Source: Stercorarius parasiticus (lineage: Eukaryota; Chordata; Aves; Charadriiformes; Stercorariidae). Taken from it: a stretch of DNA of 64,000 bases. Each line of letters starts with the position of its first letter. Positions within the stretch are counted from its first letter, which is position 1. This document shows positions 38,591-50,500 of this stretch, one piece after another. The DNA lies in NCBI GenBank assembly GCA_013396915.1, contig VWZL01002229.1, positions 682,001 through 746,000 on the forward strand, written 5' to 3'. The position numbers and the translations under genes are program-made. The notes under the pieces are model-generated. The model searched no databases. It was not told where the DNA came from and was given only the letters and a program-made list of their open reading frames with translations.

Positions 38591-40793
38591 AATCATAGAA
38601 TCATAGAATACCAAGTTTGAAGGCACCTCAAAGATCATCTGGTCCAACCTTCCTTGGCAAAAGCATGGTCTAGACAAGATTGCCTAGCACCTTGTCCAGC
38701 TGAATCTTAAAAGTGTCTAATGATGGGGAATCCACCACTTCTCTGGGGAGATTATTCTGATGCTGACTGTTCTTATTGTGAAAAATTTTCCTCTTGTGTC
38801 CAAATGGAACCTTCCAAGGAGTAACTTGTACTCATTACCCCTCCTCTTTTCCATGTGATTCCTCGTAAAAAGGGAGTCTCCATCTTCTTTGTAGCTGCCC
38901 TTTAAATACTGGAACATGGTAATAAAGTCTCCCCTAAGCCTTCTTTCCTCAAGGCCATACAAACCGAGTTCTCTCAGCCTTTCCTCATATGGCAGGCTTC
39001 ACAGTTCTTTGATCATCTTGACAGCCCTTGTCTGCACCCTCTCCAGACTGTCCACATCTTTTTTCCATAGCAGGGACCAAAACTGAACACAGTATTCCAC
39101 GTGTGGCCTGAGAAGCGCTGCGTAGAGTAGGATAATGACTTTATCTCTGCTGGAGGTGCCCTTGTTGATGCAACCCAGCATCCTGTTGGCTTTCTTTGCC
39201 ACAGCACGACACTGTTCACTCATATTGAGCTTGTTGTCCACCAAGACCCCCAGGTTCCTTTCCACAGAGCTGCTCCCCAGCTGGGTAGATCCCAGCCTGT
39301 GCTGCACACCTGGATTATGTTTTCCTAGGTGCAAGACCTTATGCTTGTCCTTGTTGAGTTTCATAAGGTTCTTGTTATACCAGTCTTCCAGCTTATCCAG
39401 GTCTTCCTTCAGGGTGGCTCTCCCTTCCCAAGTGTCCACTTCCCCAATCATTTTGATATCTCAGCAAACTTCATCAGGGTACACTTGATCCCATCATCCA
39501 GATCACTTACGAAGATATTAAACAGCATTGGGCCCAGTATCGATCACAGGTTGGGGGGATACCACTTGTGACAGGTTGCCAGTTTGAAAAAGAGCTATTT
39601 ACCACCACCCGCCTGTCAGCCAGCTCCCCACCCACCACACGGACCACTTGTCTAGACGCATCAGTTTCTCTAGGAGGAGGCTGTGGGGAACCATATTGAA
39701 AGCTTTGGAGAAATCCAGGAAGACAATGTCCACCACTCACCCCACATCAACCGAGAAGGTTACTTTGTCGTAGAGGGCGATCAGGTTTGTCAAGAACAGT
39801 TTGCCCTTGGTGAATCCATGCTGGCTTTTGCCAGTCATGTGCTTCATTTGACTTGTGGTAGCCCCCAAGAGGATTTGTTCCATTACTTTCCTAGGGACTG
39901 AAGACTGATGAGCCTATCCTTTCCTGGATCCTCCTTTAAGCCCTTCTTGTAGATGGGGGTGACATTAACCTTCTAGTCTTCTGGGACATCCCCCTATCTC
40001 CACAACTTCTTAAAGATTATGGAGAGCAGCCTCACAATGATGTCAGACAGCTCACTTAACACCTTCAGGTGGATAAAATCGGGGCTCATTGATTTGTAGG
40101 GGTCAAACTTCTGTAACATTTTGCATACTAGCTTTTCCTTCACTGATAGTGGATCTGTGTTTGCATCAATCCCAAGGCATGGGGCCGAACAGTGCTGGTA
40201 AAGACAGAGGTGAAGAAAGTGTTGAGAATCTCTGCCTTTTCAGCGTTGTGGGTGACTAGTTCACCTCTCCTGTTTAATAGCGGGCCAATATTTTCCTTCT
40301 TTTTCTGCTTGTTATTTACATACCTGAGAAACCCTTTCTTTTAGTTTTTGACATCTCTGGCCAGTTTCAATTCAAGCTGAGCTTTTGCTTTTGTAACTGC
40401 ATCTCCACATGCCCTGGGAATGCCCTTGTAGTTCTCAACAGGTATTCATCTGCTTTTCCATCTCTGGCCCACTTCTCTTTTGGTTCAGAGCAGACTCAGA
40501 AGCTCATAGTTAAGCCATAGGTGTCTCTTGCTCTGCCTGCTTCCCTTACCTTTGAAGGGGATGAACTTTTTTTTGTGCTTCCAGGAGAGCATTCTGGAAA
40601 AACTCACAGCACTTGCTAGCTCCTTTATCCTCCATGGAAGCTTCCCACAGAATCCCTCCCAACTGAGCTCTGAGCAAGCTGAAATTTGCGCTTTTAAAAT
40701 CTAAAACCTTTGTTTTACCGCATGCTCAGCAGGATCCCAAACTCTACAGTACTGTGATCACTGCAGCCAGGGCTATCACTAACTGAGATACTA
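38591..40793 (-). mobile_element. CR1 retrotransposon, old long copy (copy E)
   Basis: The plus-strand left end AATCATAGAATCATAGAATA is the complement of the CR1 tail. Reading leftward from about 40793, the element encodes degraded CR1 ORF2 from the C-terminal end of the endonuclease through the complete reverse transcriptase to the 3' UTR. Many stops and frameshifts and a lost FADD box indicate an older subfamily than copies A, F and G. It lies only 108 bp from the LTR at 37642-38482. It has no N-gap, so it serves as the internal ruler for the gapped copies. Confidence 0.95.
38717..40790 (-). pseudogene. CR1 ORF2, endonuclease end plus reverse transcriptase (copy E)
   Basis: Recognisable blocks in order on the minus strand are: DHCSTVEF near 40755 (end of endonuclease), a linker with many stops, KVMEQILLG near 39866-39890, SQHGFTKGK near 39810-39825, IVFLDFSKAFNMVPHS near 39690-39725 (motif A), and SDLDDGIKC-like sequence near 39480-39510. 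The catalytic FADD box is degraded to FAE-I near 39460. An uninterrupted frame at 38999-39451 then covers KEDLDKLEDWYNKNLMKLN, KVLHLGKHNPG, GVLVDNKLNMSEQC, ANRMLGCINKG and RPHVEYCVQFWS. The YGLEERRLRGDFI C-terminal block follows in another frame. The gene is dead. Confidence 0.88.
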
Positions 40794-41913
40794 CAAAGCA
40801 GAATGTGTTAATAAACTCTCTAAGGAACCGTAGAGAGTCTCCAGCATACACACACAAAGATTTCACCTACACAAACTTCACCTAAAGTGTGAATAGTCTG
40901 ATGGGGAAAGAAAAAAAGAAAATTTTTTTGCGAAAATTAGGACCGGATAGAATTCAGGAAATACTTCTTTGCTCTTTCAGTAGATTACTGAAACAATAAA
41001 ACTTTAAAAAGTAAATCAAAGTTTAAAATAAAAACTGTGTGAGTCTCTCAAACAGAAATCAACATTTAAAAATTAAACTTGCATAAAGTTTACAGTTCAT
41101 TTTGAAAGTGAAAGGTAGACTTCAATATCCATCAATCCATTTAGTTTCAGAACTGAGAACTTTTCATTTGTACATAGAATTAAATGGTCTAGAAAGTAAA
41201 CCTCAGAATAATTCCTGCTTCTATCACTTCTACCATTACCATGTTTACCTGTTTCTTTGTACTTTCTTATCAGTAAGTCAGTCCTCAGCAGTAACACAGA
41301 AAGATGACAGCAGAAGGAATTCAAGCATTACTTGTCCACAAACAGACATCAGCCAAAGGCGCTAAGTAACACAATATGGCATCGGTCTGGTTTGAATGCC
41401 AATTATGACAGTTAGTTAATTTTATCCAGGTATTCCTGTTTTGTTATGAATATAATTTTTGCACTTGATGGAGAACAGCCTCAAGAAAAGATTAATATTT
41501 TACTTGAAGACAAGAGTTGAAGAATCCACCATTTTTTTGGGCTGCTTATTAGTAACCTTAATATTTTTAAAAAATCTATTTTTTCTATTTAAATTGCCCA
41601 GCTTCAGCTTATAGACATTTTCCTACTATTTTTTATCATGTATATTTGGTAAAGAAAATAGGCCAAATTCTCTAAATTTCCCATGATAGTACTTTTGCCT
41701 GAATTCCAAATATATCAAATCTTTCTTCCTCCAAGATCATTTTACTTTTTAAGTTCACCTTTGAACTATTACAGGACAACAGCGTTGCTTTCACTATCAT
41801 TGCAGATAAATGTAAAAGCCACAGCAGTACCACTCATAGGTCAGGTGAAAGGGCTTACTCACCCTCTTCATCCTATGTTGCTTCAGGGCCTAAGCCAACT
41901 AATATGCTCTTTA
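40794..41913. other. Spacer between two CR1 copies
   Basis: About 1.1 kb of AT-rich DNA without recognisable coding or transposon sequence, separating copies E and F. A short CA repeat (ACACACACA) occurs near 40850. Confidence 0.5.
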
Positions 41914-42087
41914 CATAGAATCATAGAACCATAGAACCATAGGGTTGGAAGGGACCTCTGGAGATCATCTAGTCCAACCCCCCTGCCAGAGCAGGGTCAC
42001 CTAGAGCAGGTTGAACAGGAACACGTCCAGGCGGGTTTTGAATGTCTCCAGAGACTGAGACTCCACCACCTCTCTGGGCAGCCTGTT

Positions 42088-43697
42088 TCAGTGCTCTGCC
42101 ACCCTCAGAGTAAAGAAGTTCCTCCTCATGTTTAGGTGGAACTTCCCATGCTCAAGTTTGTGCTCGTTATCTCTTGTCCTGTCGCTGGGCACCACTGAAA
42201 AGAGCCTGGCCCCATCCTCCTGACACCCACCCTTTATGTATTTATAAATGCTGATAAGGTCCCCCCTCAGCCATCTTTTTTCCAGACTGAAGAGACCCAA
42301 ATCCCTCAGCCTTTCTTCACAAGAGAGGTGTTCCAGTCCCCTAATCATCTTCATAGCCCTTTGCTGCACCCTNNNNNNNNNNNNNNNNNNNNNNNNNNNN
42401 NNNNNNNNNNNNNNNNNNNNNNNNNNNNNNNNNNNNNNNNNNNNNNNNNNNNNNNNNNNNNNNNNNNNNNNNNNNNNNNNNNNNNNNNNNNNNNNNNNNN
42501 NNNNNNNNNNNNNNNNNNNNNNNNNNNNNNNNNNNNNNNNNNNNNNNNNNNNNNNNNNNNNNNNNNNNNNNNNNNNNNNNNNNNNNNNNNNNNNNNNNNN
42601 NNNNNNNNNNNNNNNNNNNNNNNNNNNNNNNNNNNNNNNNNNNNNNNNNNNNNNNNNNNNNNNNNNNNNNNNNNNNNNNNNNNNNNNNNNNNNNNNNNNN
42701 NNNNNNNNNNNNNNNNNNNNNNNNNCAGAATGAGCTGTTCCATCATCTTTCCAGGGATGGAGTTGAGGCTGACCGGCCTGTAGTTCCCTAGGTCCTCCTT
42801 CTTGCCTTTTTTGAAGACTGGAGTGACATTGGCTTTCCTCCAGTCCTCAGGCACCTCACCTGTTCTCAAGGACCTTTCAAAGATGATGGAGAGCTGCCCA
42901 GCAATGACTTCCGCCAGCTCCCTCAGCACCCTCGGGTGCATCCCATCGGGGCCCATGGACTTGTGAATATCTAATTGACCTAATTGATCCCTCAGTCGAT
43001 CGTCCTCAACCCAGGGGAAGTCTTCTTCTTTCCCAGTTACTTTCCCCAAAACCTGGGACTCCTGAGGGCTGGGCCGAGCAGTAAAGACCGAAGCAAAGAA
43101 GGCATTCAGTAACTCCGCCTTCTCCACATCCTCCATCACCGTGGCTCCTGTCTCATTCAACAGTGGGCCCACAACTTCTCTGGTCTTCCTTTTGCCTCCA
43201 ATATACTTGTAGAAGCCATTCCTGTTGAGCTTGACATCCCTTGCCAGGTTTAATTCCAAGGAGGCCTTGGCTTTCTTCGTTTCATCCCTACACGCTCTGG
43301 CAGCATTCTTATACTCCTCCCAAGGGGTCAGTCCATTCTTCCACTTACTGTAAACTTCCTTCTTCCACTTGAGCTTTTTCAGAAGCTCGCTGCTTAACCA
43401 TGCAGGTCTCCTGCATCCCTTGGCCGATTTCTTGCTCTTAGGGATGCACCAATCCTGAGCTTGGAGGAAGTGGTCTTTGAATAACAACTAGCTTTCTTGA
43501 GCACCTTTGCCTTTCAGAGCCCTAGCCCACGGGATCTCTCCAAGCAGTTTCTTGAAGAGGTCAAAGTTAGCCCTCCTGAAATCCAAGGTTGTAATTTTAC
43601 TTCTTATTGTTTTGTGCGTAGTACCCATGATCCTGAACTCTACCATTTCATGATCACTACAACCTAGGGTGCTCCCAAACTTAATGTCCTCCACCAC
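42088..43697 (-). pseudogene. CR1 ORF2, endonuclease end and reverse transcriptase (copy F)
   Basis: From the right, LGCSDHEMVEF is the end of the endonuclease with its conserved SDH. A TAG stop at 43487-43489 follows AQES where CR1 normally has Trp. The frame then stays open from 43487 to the gap: RRPAWLSSELLKKLK, RDETKKAKASLELNLARDV, GFYKYI, EKAELLNAFFASVFT, HKSMGPDGMHPRVLRELA, GEVPEDWRKANVTPVFKKG, GNYRPVSL and PGKMMEQLIL. After the gap [11 protein letters not shown] to LRVAEH is open, then a TGA (about 42087) again stands at a conserved Trp. The frames on the two sides of the gap do not agree, so the recorded gap length is not reliable. The catalytic core lies in the Ns. Confidence 0.9.
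42373..42725. other. Assembly gap (353 Ns) inside CR1
   Basis: The Ns run between codons for MEQLIL and RVQQRA. The same interval in copy E (39041-39865) is 825 bp. The gap is therefore probably too short by several hundred bases. Confidence 0.95.
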
Positions 43698-43799
43698 TCA
43701 CTCTGTGTTTGTCAGTACCACGTTTTACATCTATACATAGTACATCTTTTAAAACTTTTTGAAAGCCATCCCTGCTATAATGTTCAGTACTTCTTGTAT

Positions 43800-44500
43800 G
43801 GAATATTTACTGTAGTCCGGCCCCTTGGTTTGCTTGTCCTGATTTTGTTTACCAGAACCTGTTGCTTTTAATTTCAGCCTCCTTTATAACATTAACTTGG
43901 CTGGGTTTTTTCAGTTCTCATTACTCTTTATGAAATAGTTACTTTTCAGCCTACCAAACTACCCATTCAAACTGTAACACCTTTTCAGCCTTTTGGAACT
44001 TCGTTAGTGCTTAATATTTATTAAGTGAATATATTTGCAGATATAAATAGCCTTTGATTCTCTTCGAGAACGCCTTTCTGGCCCTGTGTGTTATCTAGTT
44101 ACCGGGATGTTGCCAACAGTTAGTGTTCTTCTTCCTCAGTAAAGGACTGATAAGCATGTCAGCATCCTGATGACATACAGGGACTTTATTCTGCTTCTTT
44201 CCAAATAGGAAAGTCTTTAATGGAGCACTTCTCTGGAACCATTCTGTCTTTTCAGCATCATTATGAAATTTTTGTTCTCTCCATTTGGTAATGGCCCTGT
44301 TTCACTGCAAGGATTTCTTTGTTCCTAACATATTCTAGCTCCTTCTCTTTCTGAGCCCTGACAACCATGTTACTTTCCTTAATACCCTTCATTTCCTTCT
44401 ATCATTTTTGTCATGTTACGTCTCTCCCTTTTTTTAGCAGGCAGCTCCACTTCCCCATTAAAATGAGATGAGATTTTATGCAAAGTTGTCTCTTTCTTTG
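43800..44500 (-). mobile_element. Ancient CR1 relic (tentative)
   Basis: Read on the minus strand, 44270-44400 gives a faint match to the CR1 linker before the reverse transcriptase (a KEKELEYVRNK-like block and a few Lys/Glu-rich residues), and about 44210-44260 reads DAEKTEWF, comparable to the D-EKAELLNAFF block of copy F. Similarity is broken by stops and indels throughout and the edges are guesses. It may be an old insertion next to which copy F landed. A translated search would decide. Confidence 0.4.
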
Positions 44501-45737
44501 CAGGCAGCCTGGGTTTCACAGCTATTTAATAAATTATTTCAACTGCCTCAAGAACTCAAAAGAACTATGTAAACATTCCCTTTGCTTTCCTTTTTTTTTT
44601 CTCTCTTTCCTTTTTTTTTTTTTAATATAGCATTCAAATACATCAGAGAAAAGAAGACGTGTCAGATTCTTTTATTTCCACTTGAGAGGATCGAAATCCG
44701 ACAATTATTCATGGAAGTGCTCAGGTCAGGAAAAAAAAAGTCCTGCAAGGTGACTGTAAAAATGTTTGTTTGACTACAATTACATTTCTTACTGTTTTGT
44801 GCTGGATAAGTCAGCCGATGTCTAGGAAAAAAGGCAAGGCCAGTAAGCATAAACCTAATCAGAAGATAAATGTAAGTGTTAAAGGTAATAAAACATACAG
44901 CAAATGAGGAGATTTAAATTGTTACAGCAACAGAAATTGCAACTCATATTAGACATGTTAATAGCAAGAAATGGGGTAGCACTTGGCTCTGAGCACATTG
45001 TCTGCATGTAATTATGATTTAACGAATTCTGGACTCCTGTGCGCCATACAAATCCCTTCACACTTAATGACATAGATGCTGAAAAGACTGAAGAATGGCA
45101 GCTACTTGTTCGATAGTGACTAAAGCCACTTCTTCATTATTTTCAGAAGATGCTTGGGTTTTCTATTCTGTCCTATTGACCTAGGCACCAATTCCCCATT
45201 TAGCAGTTGTGACTTTATTTTGTGTTATTTATAGTTTTTATCAAATCCTTCAGATCTGGTTATTAATCCTTTAAGAAAGATGGTTCATTCAGTAACTTAG
45301 AGAGAGCACTTTCCCTAGCTCAGAGTTCCCAGTCAGCTGAGAATCTTCTTCTACAACAAACCTACAGAAAGAGATAAAAATCTCCTCCTGGTCACATAAA
45401 TGGAAAGCAGATGGGTATAGGAAGCACAACAGTATAAACAGGACTAAGAGGCAACCTCATTTTAATTTCTACAAGTTGTGTTGAGCTTATGGTTTTGAAA
45501 AATCTTTCCCGGAGATGTACTTCCTACAACACCTAAAATGATAGAAGATCATAAGATTGTTAAATACCTGGTTCATATCTTACACGCTGCACTAAAATTT
45601 GCCAGTGAAGTACAAAAGCATAGGCCTTTTACTACAGTTCATGACTTGGGACTTCAAAACAATTTACTTTGACTTGATACCAACTTTGTGTTTGGTAAAT
45701 AGATCTCCCCTCTCCTCCCTCAGAAGACTTAGAAGAA

Positions 45738-45797
45738 GAAAAAAAAACCAAACAAAAAAAAACCAAACCAAAAAAAAAACCAAACAAACACAAAACA
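45738..45797. repeat. A-rich repeat with periodic CC (AAACC-type)
   Basis: A-runs of 3-10 separated by CC or C, in a loose (A)nCCAAAC pattern. Low-complexity sequence whose minus strand gives a Phe/Leu/Val-rich frame with no meaning. Confidence 0.85.
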
Positions 45798-46121
45798 GCA
45801 TTCTCAAAAAAGCCTAAGCACATGGCTTGACCATTAAGGAAACCTCCCATTATCCTGGAGCAGTTCGGTGAGAAACATGACCCATGCTGAGTAAATGAGC
45901 CTGTATTTTATTTTGGTCTTCCAGATGTTACAAATGAAACTTTGTACTGAAATAACTGCAATCTATTCTGTTGTGTATGAGTCATCTCCCTCAAAAGTTT
46001 GAGACCAGTCTTTCCTATGATTATTAATATTTCCAGGAATATTAAAATAGTGCCTAGATGCCCTACCTGGGGATCTGGAATTCACTGGGTCAGGTACAGT
46101 ACATGTGCCTCACTGAGGTGG

Positions 46122-46145
46122 AAAAAAAAAAAAAAGAAAAAAAAA
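46122..46145. repeat. Poly(A) run
   Basis: About 14 A, a G, then 9 A. No retrotransposed sequence was recognised upstream that would explain it as a cDNA tail. Confidence 0.85.
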
Positions 46146-47532
46146 GATGCTTTCTGATCTGAGCAGACAAATACAGTCAACAGATGGTGGAGAGTACAAA
46201 GGACAGCACAACAATATTACTCTCTCATCCGTCTTAGGAACGCTTCAAGCTTGAGACATATTCAGGTAGAAATCCCATAACTTGGTACCACATTTTGGTT
46301 TTCTCTGCAGCCCTTAGATGTTGATAAACATTTATAAAAGATAAATGTTCAGTCAAGCAATAAACTGTATCAATCTTGATGACAGACAACTGAAAGTATA
46401 AACAATGCAACAGCCCAAAGGTATCAGTTTCCAAGAAATTAAAGAGAAACAAAATACTACTAAATGGAAGGGCTGGTGCAACAAGGCAGGGGGAAGGTTT
46501 CATTTAAGTGGAAAAGGTGGGTTCCTCATGGGCAGTTTTTGACAGCAAAACAATGGAGAAGCATCAGGCAAGACCAATATGAGCGCTCCCCCTGCCTTCC
46601 TTGATCCCTGCAAATGGTAAATCAGGCTATAATCCAGCAGTGCATTCCTGCACTTTCTTGACAGCAGTTCATACCTTCACCTTACAGTGTTTGCCCTGCA
46701 GACTTGGTCAGTAGATCATTTCTGTTGCGCTCTTGCAGCTGCAGCTCTGTTCAGCTGCAAAATGCAACACCGTTCGGTGAGACACTTGTTTTAGATTAAA
46801 GTTGGTTCACCTTTGCTTGTGAGCTGCCTTGCCATACAGATGTGTGTTTCTTCAGCTTTTTTATTCTGGTCACTTTCAATGAACATTTTAGAGAACATTT
46901 TTCGTGATGTTATGTACCAGTACAGAATTATGGCAAATGAGCACATATCACCAGCATGGTAACAAAACCATGACTATCATGCAAAAATATGTGAAGGAAC
47001 ATCAACAATCAGGTAATTTGACAACGTTTCCTCCAGCTGAAGAATATTTTTGCCTTTTAGTGTATCAACATCACTGAAATAGCTGAAGAGAAAGAAAGAA
47101 TTTAATACAAAAGGTGAAAACAGTAAAATGATATAATATCAATAAATTGCAAGTAAACACTCAACTTTGGGAATTTTTCTCTATTCTCCAATTATTCCTG
47201 GGTGTGGAGTTCAACTTTTCCAGTGTCCTACCGTGGAGGGAATACACTGTTTATATTGGATCAGGCACCTCAGCCCTCTGTCCCCAGGTACAGAACCCTT
47301 TGTACTTTTCAGGGTAATTTTTGTCTCTTTCCTAAGTATCAAACTTGTTAGTTAAAGTTAAAGATGTCTTCACTAGAGCAATTTTGTACTTCCCAAGTTC
47401 CTATCCAGAAAAGCAGTTTCAGCAGCAGTAAGATGCAATCTAATGCTATATTTTTAGCAATGCAAAGACTGTATCCTGATTTTGAGGCAGGAGTCATCAA
47501 TATTTCCTTTCTTCCTACAACTGCTAAGGTGG

Positions 47533-47540
47533 TGACGTCA
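47533..47540. promoter_or_regulatory. Perfect CRE motif (TGACGTCA) in unique DNA
   Basis: The 8-bp palindrome, extended to TGACGTCAC, occurs outside any recognised repeat. No promoter elements are visible beside it, so it is a motif match only. Confidence 0.3.
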
Positions 47541-50500
47541 CTGGAAATCGTATTCCTACATTTATTTCAAACCCAGGCCAGATCTTCTGCTTCACCAAAG
47601 ACAAGTTGTGATTCTACATATTCCAGTAACAACCAAACAGACTATTACTAGGAGCCAGTGCAAACCGTTGAATGTTTTCACTCTTTGCAAGGTTTCTGTC
47701 TTGCAAGGAAGCTTTTCCTGTAGAGGAAGTGGGTTTGATTCCTTCATTCAATCTGGAAAACTCTAGGTTGAAGGATTTGAGGCCCAGCAAAACTTTTAAT
47801 ATAGTCAAGTGACTTCCATGAGAGAGAGAGCTCTGACCATCTACCTCAAGTTCAGTGAAAACAACCTGTGTTAGAAGGCTCCAAAATCTGCTTCTGCCAA
47901 AAAAAGTGAATTGAGTTTGTAGTAATAGTTTGTTACTTGTATTAATGAGAACACCTAGAAACCTCAGTGAAGACTGAGGGTTCTGCAGTCATCTGCTTAA
48001 GTTCTCATAAGCTAAATAAGTAGACCATACAAAGAAGTGCAGTTATCCTATTTGACCACATAGAAACCAAGAGAAAGGAAGGTTAAAGTCTAACTATTGC
48101 AGCGTTCAGTCTCCACAGGCCTTCATTTTGAAAATTATTGTCAGGAATCATCATTTAACAGACCATGCTGAGAGTACTCCCAGTTAAGCCCTTGGTGACA
48201 TACATAAAATCCTTTTAAAAGTCTTATTGCACTTCTTAGCCCAACATCACCAAAACAGATATACAGAGTGGACTGTTGACCATAGTTTCCAGTTTTTCAT
48301 GCCCCATTGACTTAAGACTCTCCAGAGAACCAGCATGGAGGAAGATGGGAAACGAGTGGCTGGCAGCAAGGAGTGTGCTGACTGCTTACAGGTTCTCCAC
48401 TCTTCCCAAGGAGCCCCAAAGGCATATGAGTCCCTGTGGCAGCTCAGGCAGGTGTGATTTGGTGTCAAACTCATCTAAAATTTTCTGTTTGCTACCAAAC
48501 TATTTGTTTCTGTACCCTCAGGTCTAAGCCACATACCCACACAAAAAGGGGATAGAGGGAAGGCAAACCAAAAAGACCTTTCCAATCACTGCATCCCACA
48601 TTGATATTAAACCAGGCAGCAAACATCAGATAATTTAGAAGTCAGAAGTTTCACCTGCAAATCAACTGGAAAGTTCACTGTGTTGCTCTCTGAGCAGAGC
48701 CTTGAATTTATACTTGCTTCAAGGGGTCTTTTTGTTTATGAAACCGCATTAACAATTGTTGAGTCTGAGTGAGCTTTATAACCTCCAGCAGCTGCACCAT
48801 GATCTTTGCTGCACTAAGAGTTATTGATAATGATTGTGTGATGACCCATGCCCCTCAGGAAGTGGGTGGATTATTGTATTTTTTAGAGCAGACTTTTTAT
48901 TCTACCCAAATATCTCTACACTCTACAGATGTCATCAGTGTGCCTGAAGAGTGGCATGCAAGACCAAAGGCAGAGAATTTAAATTTGGAGTCATTAAACA
49001 GGGGTGGAGGGAGAGAGTAGAGATTAAGCTCTTCCTTGCAGACTGTTTTTAATATTTCTGTCTTTAATCTCCTGCAGATTTTGTGTCACAGCAGCTGGGA
49101 CCTATCTCAGTGCTGCACACAGCAGCACCCACTGATGAACTTTGTGCCAGGCACGGAGCACAAGCCCGTCCTGGGGCAGGCTCCTGGCCCCAGCTCCCAC
49201 TTCTTGGCACTCTCAACCTGGGAGCTTGGCCACCCACGGCAGCCACTGAAGAACTGAGCCCCTGAAGCACTGCCCGTCCAAGGGAACAGGGAACAAATCC
49301 ATCCCTGAAGCTGCTTCAAGCTGCAATTAACGTGAAACATTCCCTTTCCATATCAGTCCTTCATTTTTATAGCTTATTCCCAATCCACAGTTTCACTGTA
49401 ACTGCTAGATAAATTCATTCAGAAGCATAATTTCACCTTATGCTATACTCACCCTGTAGTAATTCTCCCCTTGCTGGATACTCTGGGCAGGATCTCCAAA
49501 GACTGGACCCATTGCTGCAGCCATGCTTAACAAGGCCCCTCAGAAAGGTTTTGTTTACCAGCATTTCTCAACAGTCTTTGCAAAGTCTTCCTACCTCTCA
49601 GCACAACCCTGGAGCAAATGCGTAGAAGTGAAATTGTTTCTGCCTGCAGTCTTATGATCACCTTTACTGTTTTTCCAGGACAAAACACCCCAAACCCCTG
49701 CAGCCACAGATACAGCTACCACAGATCCTAAAAAAACAGCTTTTGTTTATTTATTTTAGCAATCACTGATCAAAACTGGAGTTAACTGCAACCAAGGCAG
49801 AACACATACCTTGATCTGAAGATGTAATTCTGAGAGCACTGACCCCAGCAGGTCCCACCTTCTCCTAAGGCAGGAGGTCAGCCAAGCTCAAGTCAGGCTG
49901 GAGAGGGGCTCCAACACTGTGGCACCCTGACATAGTTGGTCATCTGCAGAAGTGGTGCTGTTGGAGGTGAAGGAGAGGGAAGGCATGCCTATCATCTCTG
50001 CAGGTGCCCTTGGTGCCCCTGTGGGACTCTGACATCCGTTTTCCCTCTGCTGCTCCCTGAGATGAGAAGGAATCCTCCTAGAGCTCCTGCTCACTCATTA
50101 TGTGCCACCTCTTTCCCTTGGGGAAAGTGATCTGGCTCCACCACCTCTCATCCTCAGGAGGGACAAGGAAAACACATGGCACAAGGGAAGTGTTATGGGA
50201 ACTGCTGCTGTGATTATTATCCATCTGAGATTGTGAGGAATGGTAAGTAAGGAGTCTGAGTAAATGAAGGGTAAAGGCAGGAAAGGGGAGGGGGTGCACT
50301 GAGCATACTGGAGAAGAGGCTTGTGAGCCCATGGGAAGGCCAGGACAGGGCTGGCAGCAGGATTTGTTTATGAAGCCAGCTGTCTGTCTCTCCAGACCCC
50401 ACCACCCTGGGAACACAGAGTTTTGATGTCTCACAGTGGGATGCTGTACCCAGCCTTGGAAATTTCCTCCCTGAGCATAGGGCAAGACTCTTTCTTTTCC

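Larger units (their letters stand above)
41914..43730 (-). mobile_element. CR1 retrotransposon, younger copy with assembly gap (copy F)
   Basis: The plus-strand left end shows three ATAGAA(T/C)C-type units and then GGGTTGGAAGGGACCTCTGGAGATCATC, the complement of a CR1 3' UTR of a different subfamily from E and G. ORF2 on the minus strand is open over long stretches, from the last part of the endonuclease to the N-terminal reverse transcriptase, followed by a 353-N gap and then the C-terminal part. The 5' end is truncated near 43730 inside the endonuclease. Few inactivating changes point to relative youth. Confidence 0.95.

Noticed and set aside
42248..42783. Forward-strand open frames of 150-160 residues
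   Set aside because: They are almost entirely Ns, antisense to CR1 copy F.
49036..49340. GC-richer patch preceded by CTCCTGCAG, like a splice acceptor, with frames on several strands
   Set aside because: Four or more frames are open at once, which follows from composition. No donor site or family resemblance was found.
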